DNA of 64,000 nt from Halodesulfovibrio aestuarii DSM 17919 = ATCC 29578 (GCF_000384815.1 NZ_ARQF01000019.1:248001-312000), one strand, 5' to 3'. Numbered from the stretch's first letter, positions 1-10,060 are shown. The notes: a model not told the origin generated them from the letters alone. A program made the numbers and translations.

Positions 1-2138
1 AGGATAAAATCAAGACTACTCGCTCCAAAGTCATTGAACAGAACCCAGGGAGCCGGACTTTTCAGAACATGCGGGTGCGCATCGGCAAGTTCAAGCAGCG
101 TTTTTTCTACAAGCTCTGTGTCTGACCCATAAGCTACTCCAATAAGGACATCACGGCGTAACGTCGGATTATCTTTAGTCCAGTTCGTCACCTGATTAGA
201 AATCAGATCAGAGTTAGGAATTATGAGCGTGGCATTTTCAAAAGTTTCAACAACGGTGGTTCGAATATTAATTTTTTTCACCGTGCACCAGAGCTCTCCA
301 ACTTGAATAATATCTCCCTGCTGAATAGACCGACCGAAAAGCAAAATGAGACCGCTCATAAAGTTAGTAAAGATAGTCTGCATACCAAAGCCGATCCCCA
401 CAGAGAGACCACCTGCGATTACCGTCAGGCTAGTCAAATTCACCCCAAGCACATTTAACGCCAACAGGCCGAACAATCCCCATAAGATATAAGACGAAAT
501 CGTCTTAAGCGAGTGCATGGTGCCACGCTTGCCTCTCGGCCACCCCATGCCCATGCGACCAATATACGTATCGGTTACGGCAATAGCTGCGCGAGTGAGG
601 AAAAACAACGCAACAACGATGACTATATTTAATAACTGTAGAGAAAAACCTTGCCAACCAAGCTTCATAGCTGCGGTAGCTTTGAGCACTCCAGCACCAA
701 AGAACTGGTATATCCAAAGCCCTCCGAGGCCGAGTGAGGCCGTCCAAATCAACGGAGATGAAATACCTAGCGCTAACGCCCGGACGAATGGATACAAACC
801 TGTTTCAGGCAGGCGGGAAACGCAGTGAGCAACAACGTGCATACCTGCCATCCCCATAGTGAACATGAAATAAACGAGGAAGAGTATCATGCCTGTAAAT
901 GCTGCCAAACGGCCATAGCCCATTACGGCCATAAGTACAGACAGGACGAGAACCCAGAACCAAGGATGACGGCTCAATCCTCCGGAGTAACTGACCAATC
1001 TCATTTTCATCACACAAATTACACTTGCGGCCAAAAGAAGCCAAAGAGGGATAGCAAGCTGTTCAGGCATACCAAGAACAAGGATGAGACCGCCTCCGGC
1101 AAAAAGCCAAGTCAAGGGGGTTCGAGATGGTTTGGCATAGTCACTAAAGGTACGACGAATTATGTTTCCACCCCACATTGCACCAAAACTAAATACACTC
1201 GCTCCGATAATTGATGTCACACCTGTAGTTTGTGGAAAAAAATGATACTCCGTAAAAATGATTGATATACCAGCAGATAACACTGCCCATGCGCCGCAAA
1301 GCTTACGCATTTCAACTTTATGTTTGCTTTTTGGAAAAATGCGTTTTCCTGCAAACAAGCCCAAACCTCCAAACAAGGCAAAAAGCATTGTAAAAAAGAG
1401 AGCTTTACTCGGCCACTCATCAAAGGCTGAGGCTAATCGTCCCTGCCATATTGGAAGTCTTAAAGAAAACCAGTTGGTCGAAGAAAAGTGCTTTTGCCAA
1501 AAATATTGTGAAAAAGGTGGATTTTTCCCAGCAAGAAAATAGTTTTTCCACTTAAGAGGGAGTTCCTGCTCCATGCGCGCAAGCAGGGTTGATGTTCTTT
1601 TTACAAGTTTATTAACGGAAGCAAGTTCTCTTTTAATTCTGGAGAGCTGTTTTTTAAGCACCCGCTCCAATTTTCCCAGTCGACCAATATAGCTTTTAAA
1701 ATCTCCGACATTATCCGAAGACAGCTCCTTCAAGGCCTTGGTATTAAGCTCTCCCGTGGCGCTGTTAAGGCTTTCAACCCGCGCCTCAATTTGATTTTGG
1801 AGGTCTTTCAACGATTCAGCAATTCCCACCAGTTTTTTATTCAGGCTGGCAAGACGTGCGTAGAGTTCCCGAAGCCCCATAGGGGTAGCTCCGGCTATCC
1901 CCTGACTGAGAACAATCTGCTGGTATGAGGAGTGATAGGTAAATAAATCCGCTCTAATTTTATCAAGCTGAGCTGCAGCCGCTTCCCGCAGAGCGTTCTC
2001 CTCATCTTCGAGAACAGCCAGCACCTTAAACCGTTCTGAATCTATGATATGGGTCTGTTCTTCCACTCCTTGAGCCGATACAGAAATTGGAAAAGTCAGG
2101 ATAGAAAGACAGTAAAGAGCAAAAATAAAAAACTTCAT
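1..2138 (-). CDS. MscS-family mechanosensitive ion channel (partial, 3' end outside window)
   Basis: I translated the minus strand from an ATG at 2138 with no stop through base 1, giving at least 712 residues; the C-terminus lies beyond the left edge. An AAGGAA ribosome-binding site sits just upstream. The N-terminus is a signal peptide (MKFFIFALYCLSIL...). It is followed by a long helical, coiled-coil-rich periplasmic region to about residue 190, several membrane segments, and then the MscS core with a glycine-rich pore helix (VIAGGLSVGIGFGMQ) and the beta domain (GRSIQQGDIIQVGELW). Large multi-domain MscS proteins of this kind (MscK/YbdG-like architecture) release solutes across the inner membrane during hypo-osmotic shock. 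The family call is firm; the subfamily is not. Plus-strand ORFs over this stretch are shadows. Confidence 0.88.
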   Translation of the reverse strand, partial: MKFFIFALYCLSILTFPISVSAQGVEEQTHIIDSERFKVLAVLEDEENALREAAAAQLDKIRADLFTYHSSYQQIVLSQGIAGATPMGLRELYARLASLNKKLVGIAESLKDLQNQIEARVESLNSATGELNTKALKELSSDNVGDFKSYIGRLGKLERVLKKQLSRIKRELASVNKLVKRTSTLLARMEQELPLKWKNYFLAGKNPPFSQYFWQKHFSSTNWFSLRLPIWQGRLASAFDEWPSKALFFTMLFALFGGLGLFAGKRIFPKSKHKVEMRKLCGAWAVLSAGISIIFTEYHFFPQTTGVTSIIGASVFSFGAMWGGNIIRRTFSDYAKPSRTPLTWLFAGGGLILVLGMPEQLAIPLWLLLAASVICVMKMRLVSYSGGLSRHPWFWVLVLSVLMAVMGYGRLAAFTGMILFLVYFMFTMGMAGMHVVAHCVSRLPETGLYPFVRALALGISSPLIWTASLGLGGLWIYQFFGAGVLKATAAMKLGWQGFSLQLLNIVIVVALFFLTRAAIAVTDTYIGRMGMGWPRGKRGTMHSLKTISSYILWGLFGLLALNVLGVNLTSLTVIAGGLSVGIGFGMQTIFTNFMSGLILLFGRSIQQGDIIQVGELWCTVKKINIRTTVVETFENATLIIPNSDLISNQVTNWTKDNPTLRRDVLIGVAYGSDTELVEKTLLELADAHPHVLKSPAPWVLFNDFGASSLDFI

Positions 2139-2735
2139 CCGATGGTTCCTTTTAGGATCAGTTATAACGTAGCCTCATCTCAAACAACATATCAGGACAT
2201 TTCTTCCTAAAAAAAAGTGTACCGCTAACTAAGTATAAAATAAAAAGATAGTTACATCATGCAAGCTCTACCATATCAAAATATATTCGAACAGGCTTCA
2301 CAATGTAAGGAAAACTTCATGGTTCACATAACGAAAATTGCTCCTCAGTAATCCATGCTCCCTCTTTCGCGTGACAGCCACTGAAACAAGGGATGCGGGT
2401 ACAATACAACAACTCAAAAAAAATATTGCAAGTAAAATACGACATCTTGAACTAATTTAACAGCCCTAAGTAATTTGTTTTATAGACTCAAAATAGTACT
2501 GAGTCTGAGCGGTGCAGGCGAGTTTATTCAAACTAGCCTTTTTAAATAAAAAACCTTCAACATTAGGGCACGATTTTTATCGACAAGTCACTTTTATAGT
2601 TACATTAATTAATTTCCTACTACCGAATTAACCAACTAATTTCATTCTCTACTATAATATCATGTAGTAACAATTATCAAATATAGTTACGGTCACACAT
2701 TTTGAGTCTGTCTAAAACGGAACAGGAGGCAAGCA
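2139..2735. other. Intergenic region without a recognisable gene
   Basis: This AT-rich stretch of about 600 bases lies between the divergently transcribed MscS gene and corA. It should hold both promoters. A TATAAT lies at 2653-2658, but I found no convincing -35 at the right distance, so I do not call a promoter. No RNA gene or repeat was recognised. Confidence 0.5.
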
Positions 2736-3800
2736 ATGGCTAGATTTTTAAACAAGCAGGATGAAAAAATAGGGCATCCCCCCGGAGCACTTATATTTGT
2801 AGGACAACAAAAAACGGAGCAACCCCGTATAAGATTAATTGATTATGACCAGAATATGCTCCGAGATGAATTTGTAGATTCAATAGAAACTCTTTCTGCA
2901 CACAAATTTAGTGGCTCAACTAGCTGGTTAAACGTAGACGGCTTGCATGCCTCAGATTTGATGGCGTCTATTGGTTCAACATTCAACATATCTTCCCTTG
3001 TACTTGAAGATATCATCAATACAGGACAACGGCCCAAAATAGACGAATCCGCAGAGGCTATTTTCATTAGCCTCAAGATGCTTTCATATGATCCCATCCA
3101 GACAACGGTAAATGCAGAACAGTTGAGCGCTGTGCTGACTGAGAATCTTCTCCTTACCTTTCAAGAACAACCGGGAAGCGTATTTGAACCCGTACGCGAG
3201 CGAATCAGACGTAAAAATGGTAGAATACGAAGTCTCGGCCCTGATTACCTGTTATATACCCTTCTTGATTGCGTCTTTGAAAACTATTTAAAAATAGTCG
3301 AAACTATGGGAGAAAAAATTGAAGAGTTCGACGAAGAGATTTTAACTAACCCAACTCAAGAACTTTTGGAAAAAATAAACTTCTATAAGCATGAGATGGC
3401 TTACATACGTAAGGCCGTACGGCCGGCTAGAGAGATTGTTTTAAAGCTTGTCAGAATCGAGAATGAGTTAATTTCACCTGAAATAAGTCCTTTTCTTAGA
3501 GACTTATCAGATATGTCCGAACAGACTGTTGATGCGGTTGAAGTCTATCGGGAAATGCTTAACGGCCACCTCAATATTTACAACATGACCATCACAAACC
3601 GTCTCAACGATGTAATGAAATTTCTTACTGTTTTTGCCACTATCTTTATTCCATTATCTTTTCTTGCAGGAATCTATGGAATGAACTTTGAGGTAATGCC
3701 GGAGCTCCACTATCAACATGGTTATTATATGTTGCTTTCTGTCATGGTACTCGTGGTGTTGCTAATGCTTGCGTACTTCAAGAAAAAAAACTGGTTATAA
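2736..3800 (+). CDS. corA: Magnesium/cobalt transporter CorA
   Basis: The 354-residue product matches the normal CorA length. The long soluble N-terminal domain (about 1-285) forms the cytoplasmic funnel, followed by two C-terminal membrane helices (about 290-312 and 326-346). The signature YGMNF lies in the loop after the first helix; GMN is the selectivity filter of the family. A basic tail (KKKNWL) ends the protein. An AGGAGG ribosome-binding site 7-8 bases before the ATG supports the start. CorA pentamers import Mg2+ across the inner membrane. The gene stands alone, divergent from the MscS channel. Confidence 0.93.
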   Translation: MARFLNKQDEKIGHPPGALIFVGQQKTEQPRIRLIDYDQNMLRDEFVDSIETLSAHKFSGSTSWLNVDGLHASDLMASIGSTFNISSLVLEDIINTGQRPKIDESAEAIFISLKMLSYDPIQTTVNAEQLSAVLTENLLLTFQEQPGSVFEPVRERIRRKNGRIRSLGPDYLLYTLLDCVFENYLKIVETMGEKIEEFDEEILTNPTQELLEKINFYKHEMAYIRKAVRPAREIVLKLVRIENELISPEISPFLRDLSDMSEQTVDAVEVYREMLNGHLNIYNMTITNRLNDVMKFLTVFATIFIPLSFLAGIYGMNFEVMPELHYQHGYYMLLSVMVLVVLLMLAYFKKKNWL

Positions 3801-4016
3801 CTATACAACATTTTTCAAAAATCACTTACAAGCTATTATCTGCCACCCTTCAAAGCAATGCATAGTGCGGCCCTCTCCGGTTACTGCAACATGACAATTC
3901 GAAGTACCGTGTTATTAAATATTGCTTCCAACTTTGCATGTGATTAGCTACCGTCACCCCTAATGTACGGAGCCATTTACAATAGGGAAAGCCTTTACCT
4001 CATAAAGAGAGCGAGT

Positions 4017-6839
4017 ATGCGGAACTTACTGCTATTTATTATTATATTCGTATCATACGCCAGCACACTCACTCCTACGGTTGCCACCGCAGCCAGCACT
4101 CATACTCCGACAGTTCTTGTTCTTAATTCTTACCATATGGGGTACCTATGGGGAGAATCTGTCCTGCAAGGCATACGGGACGGATTAGAGCAAGCCAGCA
4201 CGCCTATAAAAGTCCACTACGAGTTCATGGACACTAAGCGGTACAGCCCTACAGAGATTTTCCCCATCCTCCACACGCTGTATTCAACAAAATATAAAAA
4301 TACTAAATTTGATGTCATCATTGCTTCAGACAACAATGCACTGGACTTTCTTGTGCGGTACCGTAACCAGCTCTTCCCTGGTGTGCCTGTCACCTTCTGC
4401 GGTGTTACCCGCTTTTCTCAAAAGCTATTACAAGGCCAATCTGGATTTACCGGAATTGCAGAGGAAGTAGATATCAAAGAAACAATAGAGCTCGCTCTTA
4501 CTCTATTCCCGAAAACAAAAAATATTGCACTCGTGAGCGGCGGTGTTACGACATCCAGTAAGAACAACCTTGAACAAGCAAAAGAACTTGCCCCTTTGTT
4601 TGCCGACAAAGTCTCCTTCATAGAACTTACCAAACTCAATCCAGAGGAGCTTCAGGAGAAACTTGCTGCACTACCGGCGAACACGGCAATTCTCTATCTT
4701 TCCTATTACCGCACGCCGGACGGAACTGTGCTGAGTGTTCCGGAAAGCACTTCACTAGTGGCAACTGCAAGTGGCCTTCCCGTGTTCTCGCCATGGCGAT
4801 ACACCCTTGGCAATGGGGTTCTGGGTGGCAAAATGCTCAGTGGTTTCCAGCAAGGGGAACATGCCGCCCAACTCACTCTGGATATCCTCAAAGGAATTCC
4901 GGTTGCCGACCTTCCGGTTATCCGCAGCCCGCAAAATGAATTTGTTTTCGATTATCGCCAGCTGAAAAAGTTTCACATCCAACAGGCGATGTTACCTAAA
5001 ACCGCAGAAATTCTTTTTGAACCACAAACACTTTTTTATAAATACAAAACACTTATCCTCGTAGCCATAGCTTGTTTTGTATGGCTCTCCATCACTATCC
5101 TCATTCTGTTGCGCATGCTGCGAGAGAACAACAAAACAACCAACCTCCTGAAACGAGAAGAAGAACGCCTTGAGTCACTGCTGGAATTAAACGGTCAGGA
5201 GAAAAGCTCTTCCGACGAGTTAATCCTCTTCAGTGTTGATAAAGTGCGCAAGCTTCTCAACGCTAACACAGCTGTTTATCTCACAATAACATCAGGTAAA
5301 GAAGTTGACCGCTATTGTATCAGCAGAGAAGAAGATGCATCATGGCACACGCTACAAAAACGACTGCGTATTAAGGATCTTGTTTCGCCTTGGGAAGAGC
5401 TGCTCCAACAGAAAAAAACAGCTCGACTTAGGGCTGAAAACGCCCAAACGCCTGTTGTATGGCCACTGGGTATGAACAAATTCAAAAACAGCATCGCTCT
5501 TCCTATCTGGGAACGTGAACAATTACGGGCACTCATCGTACTGGGAGATGACACAGTCACGTTCTCAAAATCAGATGAACGTCAGCTTACGTTGATGATG
5601 CAGGGAGTTTCAAACCTTATCCAGAAGCGCCGCGCAAGTGAAAGAGAAGCACAACTCGCTGCCGAACTCCGCCATTCCCAGAAAATGGAAGCACTTGGCA
5701 CTGTTGCAGGGGGTATAGCCCATGACTTCAACAATATTATCGGCGCAATAAGCTCCTGTTGCGAGCTGGCTCTGGATGATGTTCCCAAAGACAATCCGGC
5801 GCATGAAGATCTTAAGCAAGCTCTCAAGGCAGCCTACAGAGGTAAGCAGATTATCGGACAAATTCGCAGGTTCAGTAACCGCTCAGAGGCTGCCACAGAA
5901 CTTGTTTCCCTACCTGCCCTTGCTGAAGAATGTATCCAACTCTTACAAACGCTTCTTCCGTCGACCATTGAAATTAAATTTTCATCTAAAACAAAACACG
6001 GAGGAATGCTCCTTGCTGATACAGGTGAATTGCATCAGGTAATTATGAACCTCTGCCTGAATGCTGACCATGCAATGTTTGGTGAACAGGGCACTCTTAC
6101 TATCAGCATTGAAGAAGTTAAAATAACTATAGACAGTTATGACCTTCCTCATGAACTTACGCCCGGACGATATCTTTGCATGTCCGTCTCCGATACTGGC
6201 ATCGGAATAGACGAAGCACTTCTTCCACGTATTTTCGACCCGTTTTTTACCACCAAAAAAGAAAAAGGTGGTACAGGACTCGGGTTATCAACAGTGCACG
6301 GCATCAGTAAGAAATACGGCGGAACCGTAACTGTAGAAAGTAAAAAAAATGAAGGAACCACGTTCCGTGTATATCTACCTGAAGTTGTAGCAGATTCATG
6401 CGTCTGGTCTCCGGAGCCGGAGCAATCGTCTACCCAGGGGACGGAGCATATTCTCGTTGTAGATGACGACAAAGAAATGCTTTACTCTGTACATAAGTTC
6501 CTAATGCGCCAAGGGTACACGGTAACCATGCTGCAAAGCAGCGCGGAAGCTCTTAAACAGATTAAGGAAAACCCGACTGAATATGATCTACTTCTGGCAG
6601 ATCAGATAATGCCGGAACTTACAGGGCTTGAACTCGCAACGGCCATATCTGCCATAGCGCCTGCCTTACGGGTTATCATCTACAGTGGATTTGAGGGAAG
6701 CAATGTCGAATTGTTCATGCGTCAATCCGCTGAAATTGGTATCGCTGCATTCCTCGCCAAACCGTTTAGAAATTCAGACCTCGGGAATCTTGTCCGCAAG
6801 GTATTAGACTCTCAACAGGATAATGTTGCATGGCTTTAA
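4017..6839 (+). CDS. Hybrid sensor histidine kinase with periplasmic ABC-substrate-binding-type sensor
   Basis: The 940-residue product from the ATG at 4017 begins with a signal peptide (MRNLLLFIIIF...). The reading frame opens 18 codons earlier at 3963, but that start has no ribosome-binding site and would bury the signal peptide. Order: periplasmic ABC_sub_bind-like domain (about 30-320), membrane helix (about 344-368), coiled linker, GAF-like domain (about 390-540), HisKA with the phosphoacceptor His in GGIAHDFNN (near residue 567), HATPase with the G boxes (DTGIGID, GGTGLGLS), and a C-terminal receiver (ILVVDDD; phospho-Asp near 861 in LLLADQIMP). Its stop overlaps the next gene by 10 bases, so the two are translationally coupled. 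It probably senses an organic acid, perhaps malate; that is inferred from the downstream genes. Confidence 0.9.
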   Translation: MRNLLLFIIIFVSYASTLTPTVATAASTHTPTVLVLNSYHMGYLWGESVLQGIRDGLEQASTPIKVHYEFMDTKRYSPTEIFPILHTLYSTKYKNTKFDVIIASDNNALDFLVRYRNQLFPGVPVTFCGVTRFSQKLLQGQSGFTGIAEEVDIKETIELALTLFPKTKNIALVSGGVTTSSKNNLEQAKELAPLFADKVSFIELTKLNPEELQEKLAALPANTAILYLSYYRTPDGTVLSVPESTSLVATASGLPVFSPWRYTLGNGVLGGKMLSGFQQGEHAAQLTLDILKGIPVADLPVIRSPQNEFVFDYRQLKKFHIQQAMLPKTAEILFEPQTLFYKYKTLILVAIACFVWLSITILILLRMLRENNKTTNLLKREEERLESLLELNGQEKSSSDELILFSVDKVRKLLNANTAVYLTITSGKEVDRYCISREEDASWHTLQKRLRIKDLVSPWEELLQQKKTARLRAENAQTPVVWPLGMNKFKNSIALPIWEREQLRALIVLGDDTVTFSKSDERQLTLMMQGVSNLIQKRRASEREAQLAAELRHSQKMEALGTVAGGIAHDFNNIIGAISSCCELALDDVPKDNPAHEDLKQALKAAYRGKQIIGQIRRFSNRSEAATELVSLPALAEECIQLLQTLLPSTIEIKFSSKTKHGGMLLADTGELHQVIMNLCLNADHAMFGEQGTLTISIEEVKITIDSYDLPHELTPGRYLCMSVSDTGIGIDEALLPRIFDPFFTTKKEKGGTGLGLSTVHGISKKYGGTVTVESKKNEGTTFRVYLPEVVADSCVWSPEPEQSSTQGTEHILVVDDDKEMLYSVHKFLMRQGYTVTMLQSSAEALKQIKENPTEYDLLLADQIMPELTGLELATAISAIAPALRVIIYSGFEGSNVELFMRQSAEIGIAAFLAKPFRNSDLGNLVRKVLDSQQDNVAWL

Positions 6840-8251
6840 TTCTAATTATCGATGATGATCCATCTATCAGCTACACCCTTTCAAGAGCTGCACAGCGCCA
6901 AGGTCATACAGTCGCATTTGCGCGCACACTTCAAGAAGGGACACAGAAGGCCGCAGAGCAGGAATTTGCTGTAGTCTTCCTTGATGTCTGCCTTCCGGAC
7001 GGTGATGGCCTTACCTTGCTGCCTAAACTCAAGGCGCAAGAACCTTCACCGGAAGTAATCATTATTACAGGAGCAGGCGAACCAGAGGATGCTGCAACCG
7101 CCATCGCTAACGGCGCATGGGAATACATTCAAAAAAGCGATTCTATTCACCAGATAGCCGTCACCCTTGAACGCGCGCTACGCTATAGGGAAAAAAGACT
7201 TTCCACGACACAGGAATCTGCGCCACCGCTGCAACGAGAAAACATTGTTGGAAACAGCCCTGCATTACGCCGTGCTCTTGGCATGGTAGAACAATACGCC
7301 ACAAGCGACGTCAATGTGCTCATCACCGGAGAAACCGGTGTCGGCAAAGAGATGTTCGCTCGTGTTATTCATGAAAACAGCAACCGACGCCATCGTCCCT
7401 TTATCGTTGTAGACTGCGCTGCTCTCCCAGATTCTCTGGCAGAAGGAATTTTGTACGGATACACTAAGGGGGCTTACACCGGAGCGGCTCAAGAGAGCAC
7501 AGGTCTGATCATGCAGGCCGACGGCGGGACCCTCTTTCTGGATGAAGTTGGCGAGCTCTCGCTGGAAGTACAAAAGAAATTTTTACGAATTCTTCAGGAA
7601 CACACCGTCAGACCAATAGGCAGTGCGCGGGAGCTGCACAGCAACTTCAGGCTGCTTGCCGCCACGAACCGTAATCTTGAAGCAATGGTGGAAGAGGGAA
7701 CGTTTAGAACCGATCTACTTTTCCGCATAAAAGCATTACACTTGCCTCTTCCCTCCCTTATGGAGCGCAAAGAGGACATCCGTCTGCTAGTGGAAAAATT
7801 TATTGATATATTCTGCCGCCAATACAGTATCCCACCTAAAAAAGTTGACCCAGAGCTACTTGAAGTTCTGGAATCCTACAGCTGGCCGGGAAACGTCAGA
7901 GAATTACGGCACGCCATTGATCATGCAGTCACGGCCGCACGCCATGAACCGCTTCTATTTTCGCAACACATCCCGCAAGTCATACGTATTTCTGTCGCTA
8001 AGCAACGGGTTAGCCAAACTCCGGCACGTCTCGCACCGTTACCGGAAAAAAAAGAAGACCTCCCTCCGTTAAACGAGTTCCGCGCGGAAGCATACCGTAG
8101 ACTTGAAGAACAGTACTTGCGAGACGTCATGTTCCTTACCGATGGTGTCATCAAAGATGCCTGCGCTATTTCCGGTTTATCGCGGTCAAGACTCTATGCC
8201 CTGCTCAAAGAACACGATGTCTTACATAGCAAGACGTCAGAGAAAGAATAA
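6830..8251 (+). CDS. Sigma-54-dependent response regulator (NtrC family)
   Basis: The 473-residue product has a receiver domain (about 1-118; acidic pocket DDD at 8-10, phospho-Asp D52), an AAA+ sigma-54 activation domain (about 139-375; Walker A GETGVGKE 167-174, Walker B LFLDEVGE about 235-242) and a Fis-type helix-turn-helix at the C-terminus (about 435-465). The sigma-54 contact loop reads GAYTGA (214-219) instead of the usual GAFTGA. Phosphorylated by the preceding kinase, it should activate a sigma-54 promoter. A canonical one lies about 300 bases downstream, ahead of the malate symporter. It starts inside the end of the kinase gene and is followed by a strong terminator. Confidence 0.93.
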   Translation: MALILIIDDDPSISYTLSRAAQRQGHTVAFARTLQEGTQKAAEQEFAVVFLDVCLPDGDGLTLLPKLKAQEPSPEVIIITGAGEPEDAATAIANGAWEYIQKSDSIHQIAVTLERALRYREKRLSTTQESAPPLQRENIVGNSPALRRALGMVEQYATSDVNVLITGETGVGKEMFARVIHENSNRRHRPFIVVDCAALPDSLAEGILYGYTKGAYTGAAQESTGLIMQADGGTLFLDEVGELSLEVQKKFLRILQEHTVRPIGSARELHSNFRLLAATNRNLEAMVEEGTFRTDLLFRIKALHLPLPSLMERKEDIRLLVEKFIDIFCRQYSIPPKKVDPELLEVLESYSWPGNVRELRHAIDHAVTAARHEPLLFSQHIPQVIRISVAKQRVSQTPARLAPLPEKKEDLPPLNEFRAEAYRRLEEQYLRDVMFLTDGVIKDACAISGLSRSRLYALLKEHDVLHSKTSEKE

Positions 8252-8310
8252 CACCACACCCGACGAAACACATATACAACTTATTCTTTTTATTGAAAAA
8301 ATTAAAAACA

Positions 8311-8342
8311 AAAAAGTGTCCTATTTTTTAGGACACTTTTTT
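8311..8342 (+). terminator. Rho-independent terminator after the two-component genes
   Basis: Inverted repeat with 13-base arms (8311-8323 and 8329-8341, core AGTGTCCTA/TAGGACACT) around a T-rich loop, with an A-run before and a T-run after. It separates the sensor/regulator operon from the symporter transcript. Confidence 0.9.
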
Positions 8343-8381
8343 CTTATGCGCAGTTTGACCCTGTCGTATACGGATTTCTTG

Positions 8382-8410
8382 AATGAATATTCTATCCAAT
8401 CGTATTCATT
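8382..8410. promoter_or_regulatory. Candidate upstream activator site for the sigma-54 response regulator
   Basis: Inverted repeat AATGAATA (8382-8389) and TATTCATT (8403-8410), about 140 bases upstream of the -24/-12 promoter at 8546-8561. That is a usual distance for NtrC-type enhancer sites. Assignment to the regulator encoded just upstream is inference from position. Confidence 0.45.
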
Positions 8411-8545
8411 GTGTAATCACTCCATTTTTAATGACGCTAATTCCATCCTAAAAAACAAGACACCGTAACATATTCAAGACTACATGCCGTAGATGGAAAA
8501 CCTATAACATACTAAAATAAAACATAATAATAACAAAAAACCAAG

Positions 8546-8561
8546 TGGCACACATTCTGCT
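8546..8561 (+). promoter_or_regulatory. Sigma-54 (-24/-12) promoter of the malate symporter gene
   Basis: The sequence TGGCACACATTCTGCT has GG at 8547-8548 and GC at 8559-8560, exactly the spacing of the sigma-54 consensus TGGCAC-N5-TTGC. Transcription should begin near 8572, leaving a leader of about 95 bases. A sigma-54 response regulator is encoded immediately upstream. Confidence 0.85.
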
Positions 8562-8584
8562 TTTAGGTAAGTGCAGCAAGATTG

Positions 8585-8640
8585 AAAAGGGCCAGAACGC
8601 ACATCGCGTGTGGGAATGCTTTCTGTGTTCTGTCCCTTTT
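8585..8640 (+). promoter_or_regulatory. Long hairpin in the 5' leader of the symporter mRNA
   Basis: Arms at 8585-8603 and 8624-8640 pair over 16 bases (AAAAGGG, CAGAAC and ACA blocks with their complements), with one mismatch and a two-base bulge, around a 20-base loop. The 3' arm ends CCCTTTTT. It lies between the predicted transcription start and the ribosome-binding site. It could be an attenuator, an mRNA stabiliser or a regulator-binding structure. It matches no riboswitch class I know. Confidence 0.55.
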
Positions 8641-8668
8641 TATGCAACACTATTTAAAGGAGTAAACA

Positions 8669-9982
8669 ATGAGTACTGCCACGACTCTGCAAGATACAGC
8701 GTCAGTCTCCATTCTTGATTACAAAATTATGGGGCTCCCTCTAGGACTGTTTACCATTCTAACTGTTGTCGTCATGAGCGCGACATACCTCGGGGCACTT
8801 CCGGGTGGTATGGTTGGTGCGTTTCCTATCATGATGATTCTCGGTGCTATTCTCAATGAGATAGGCGAACACGCGCCAATCATTAAAGACTACCTCGGCG
8901 GCGGCCCTATCCTGATCATTTTCGGTTCCGCGGCTCTTGTCGGATACGGAATCCTTCCGGAAAAAACTTCGGCTATCATCACAAGTTTCATGAAAAAAGA
9001 AAGCTTCTTAAGCTTTTACATTGCCGCGCTAATCTGTGGATCAATCCTTGGTATGGATAGAAAGCTGCTTATCAAAGCAGCCGTTCGTTACCTGCCAGTC
9101 ATTCTTGGTGGCGTCGCAACAGCTCTACTCCTTTGCGGTGTTGCAGGTATGATGATGGGATTTGGATTTAAAGAAGCCGTGCTGTACATCGCACTCCCTA
9201 TTATGGGTGGCGGTATGGGCGCAGGAGCTGTCCCGCTTTCGCAAATTTTCGGTTCAACATTGAATATGGATGTTGGAACCATGCTCTCCAAAATGGTTCC
9301 TGCCCTCGCACTAGGTAACGCCATTGCTATCGTCTGTGCAGGCTTACTGCACCGTCTCGGTTCTGTGGTTCCCGGTATTTCCGGCTACGGCAAGCTGCTC
9401 AAAAATCAAGAAGCTGAAGCTGAAGATTCCACTGAAAACGTTGATTCCATAGACTACATGGCAATGGGAATCGGCCTTCTTCTGGCAACCACCTTCTTTG
9501 TATGGGGTAAACTGCTTGGCAAATACATTCCGATCCACTCCTACGCGCTGATGATTCTCTCCGTAGGTGCCGTAAAAGCACTTGGCCTGCTCCCACGTAA
9601 ATACGAAGTCTGTGCATTCCAGTGGTTCCGCTTTGTTATGGTAAGCCTTACTCCGGCACTGCTGCTGGGAATCGGTGTCGCTTACACCAACATTCAACAG
9701 GTTATCGACGCTCTCACCATCCAGTATGTAATCCTCGTTGCCATGACTGTAATCGGCTCTATCATCGGTTCGGGCTTCGTTGGAATGCTTCTCGGATTCT
9801 ATCCAGTTGAAGCAGCAATCACAGGCGGTCTTTGCATGGCAAACATGGGTGGCACAGGTGACGTAGCAGTTCTTTCCGCATCCAAACGTATGCAGCTTAT
9901 GCCATTCGCACAGATCTCATCCCGCATTGGCGGAGCTTTCATGCTGATTCTGGCAACTGCATTGCTAAAAATATTTATGTAA
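8669..9982 (+). CDS. 2-hydroxycarboxylate (malate/citrate) : cation symporter, 2HCT family
   Basis: The 437-residue polytopic membrane protein matches the CitS/MaeN/CimH family. Visible family marks are the two glycine-rich re-entrant loop motifs: GGGMGAGAVP near residue 180 and GGTGDVAVL near 400 (the family's GGNG-type loops). A cytoplasmic acidic linker (about 248-265) separates the two halves. An AAAGGAG ribosome-binding site precedes the ATG. Malic enzyme follows after about 80 bases with no terminator between, so malate is the likely substrate. Na+- or H+-coupled uptake is known for the family; ion specificity cannot be read here. It is expressed from the sigma-54 promoter at 8546. Confidence 0.9.
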   Translation: MSTATTLQDTASVSILDYKIMGLPLGLFTILTVVVMSATYLGALPGGMVGAFPIMMILGAILNEIGEHAPIIKDYLGGGPILIIFGSAALVGYGILPEKTSAIITSFMKKESFLSFYIAALICGSILGMDRKLLIKAAVRYLPVILGGVATALLLCGVAGMMMGFGFKEAVLYIALPIMGGGMGAGAVPLSQIFGSTLNMDVGTMLSKMVPALALGNAIAIVCAGLLHRLGSVVPGISGYGKLLKNQEAEAEDSTENVDSIDYMAMGIGLLLATTFFVWGKLLGKYIPIHSYALMILSVGAVKALGLLPRKYEVCAFQWFRFVMVSLTPALLLGIGVAYTNIQQVIDALTIQYVILVAMTVIGSIIGSGFVGMLLGFYPVEAAITGGLCMANMGGTGDVAVLSASKRMQLMPFAQISSRIGGAFMLILATALLKIFM

Positions 9983-10060
9983 TAATTCACCCCGGTTCAC
10001 AGGATACCTGTGAACCGGATTATACTCTCTTTTATTGAAAATATTGTAGGAGACCCACTC

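Noticed and set aside
505..1542. Several plus- and minus-strand ORFs at the left edge
   Set aside because: The continuous minus-strand MscS frame from 2138 explains the region; the others are shadows.
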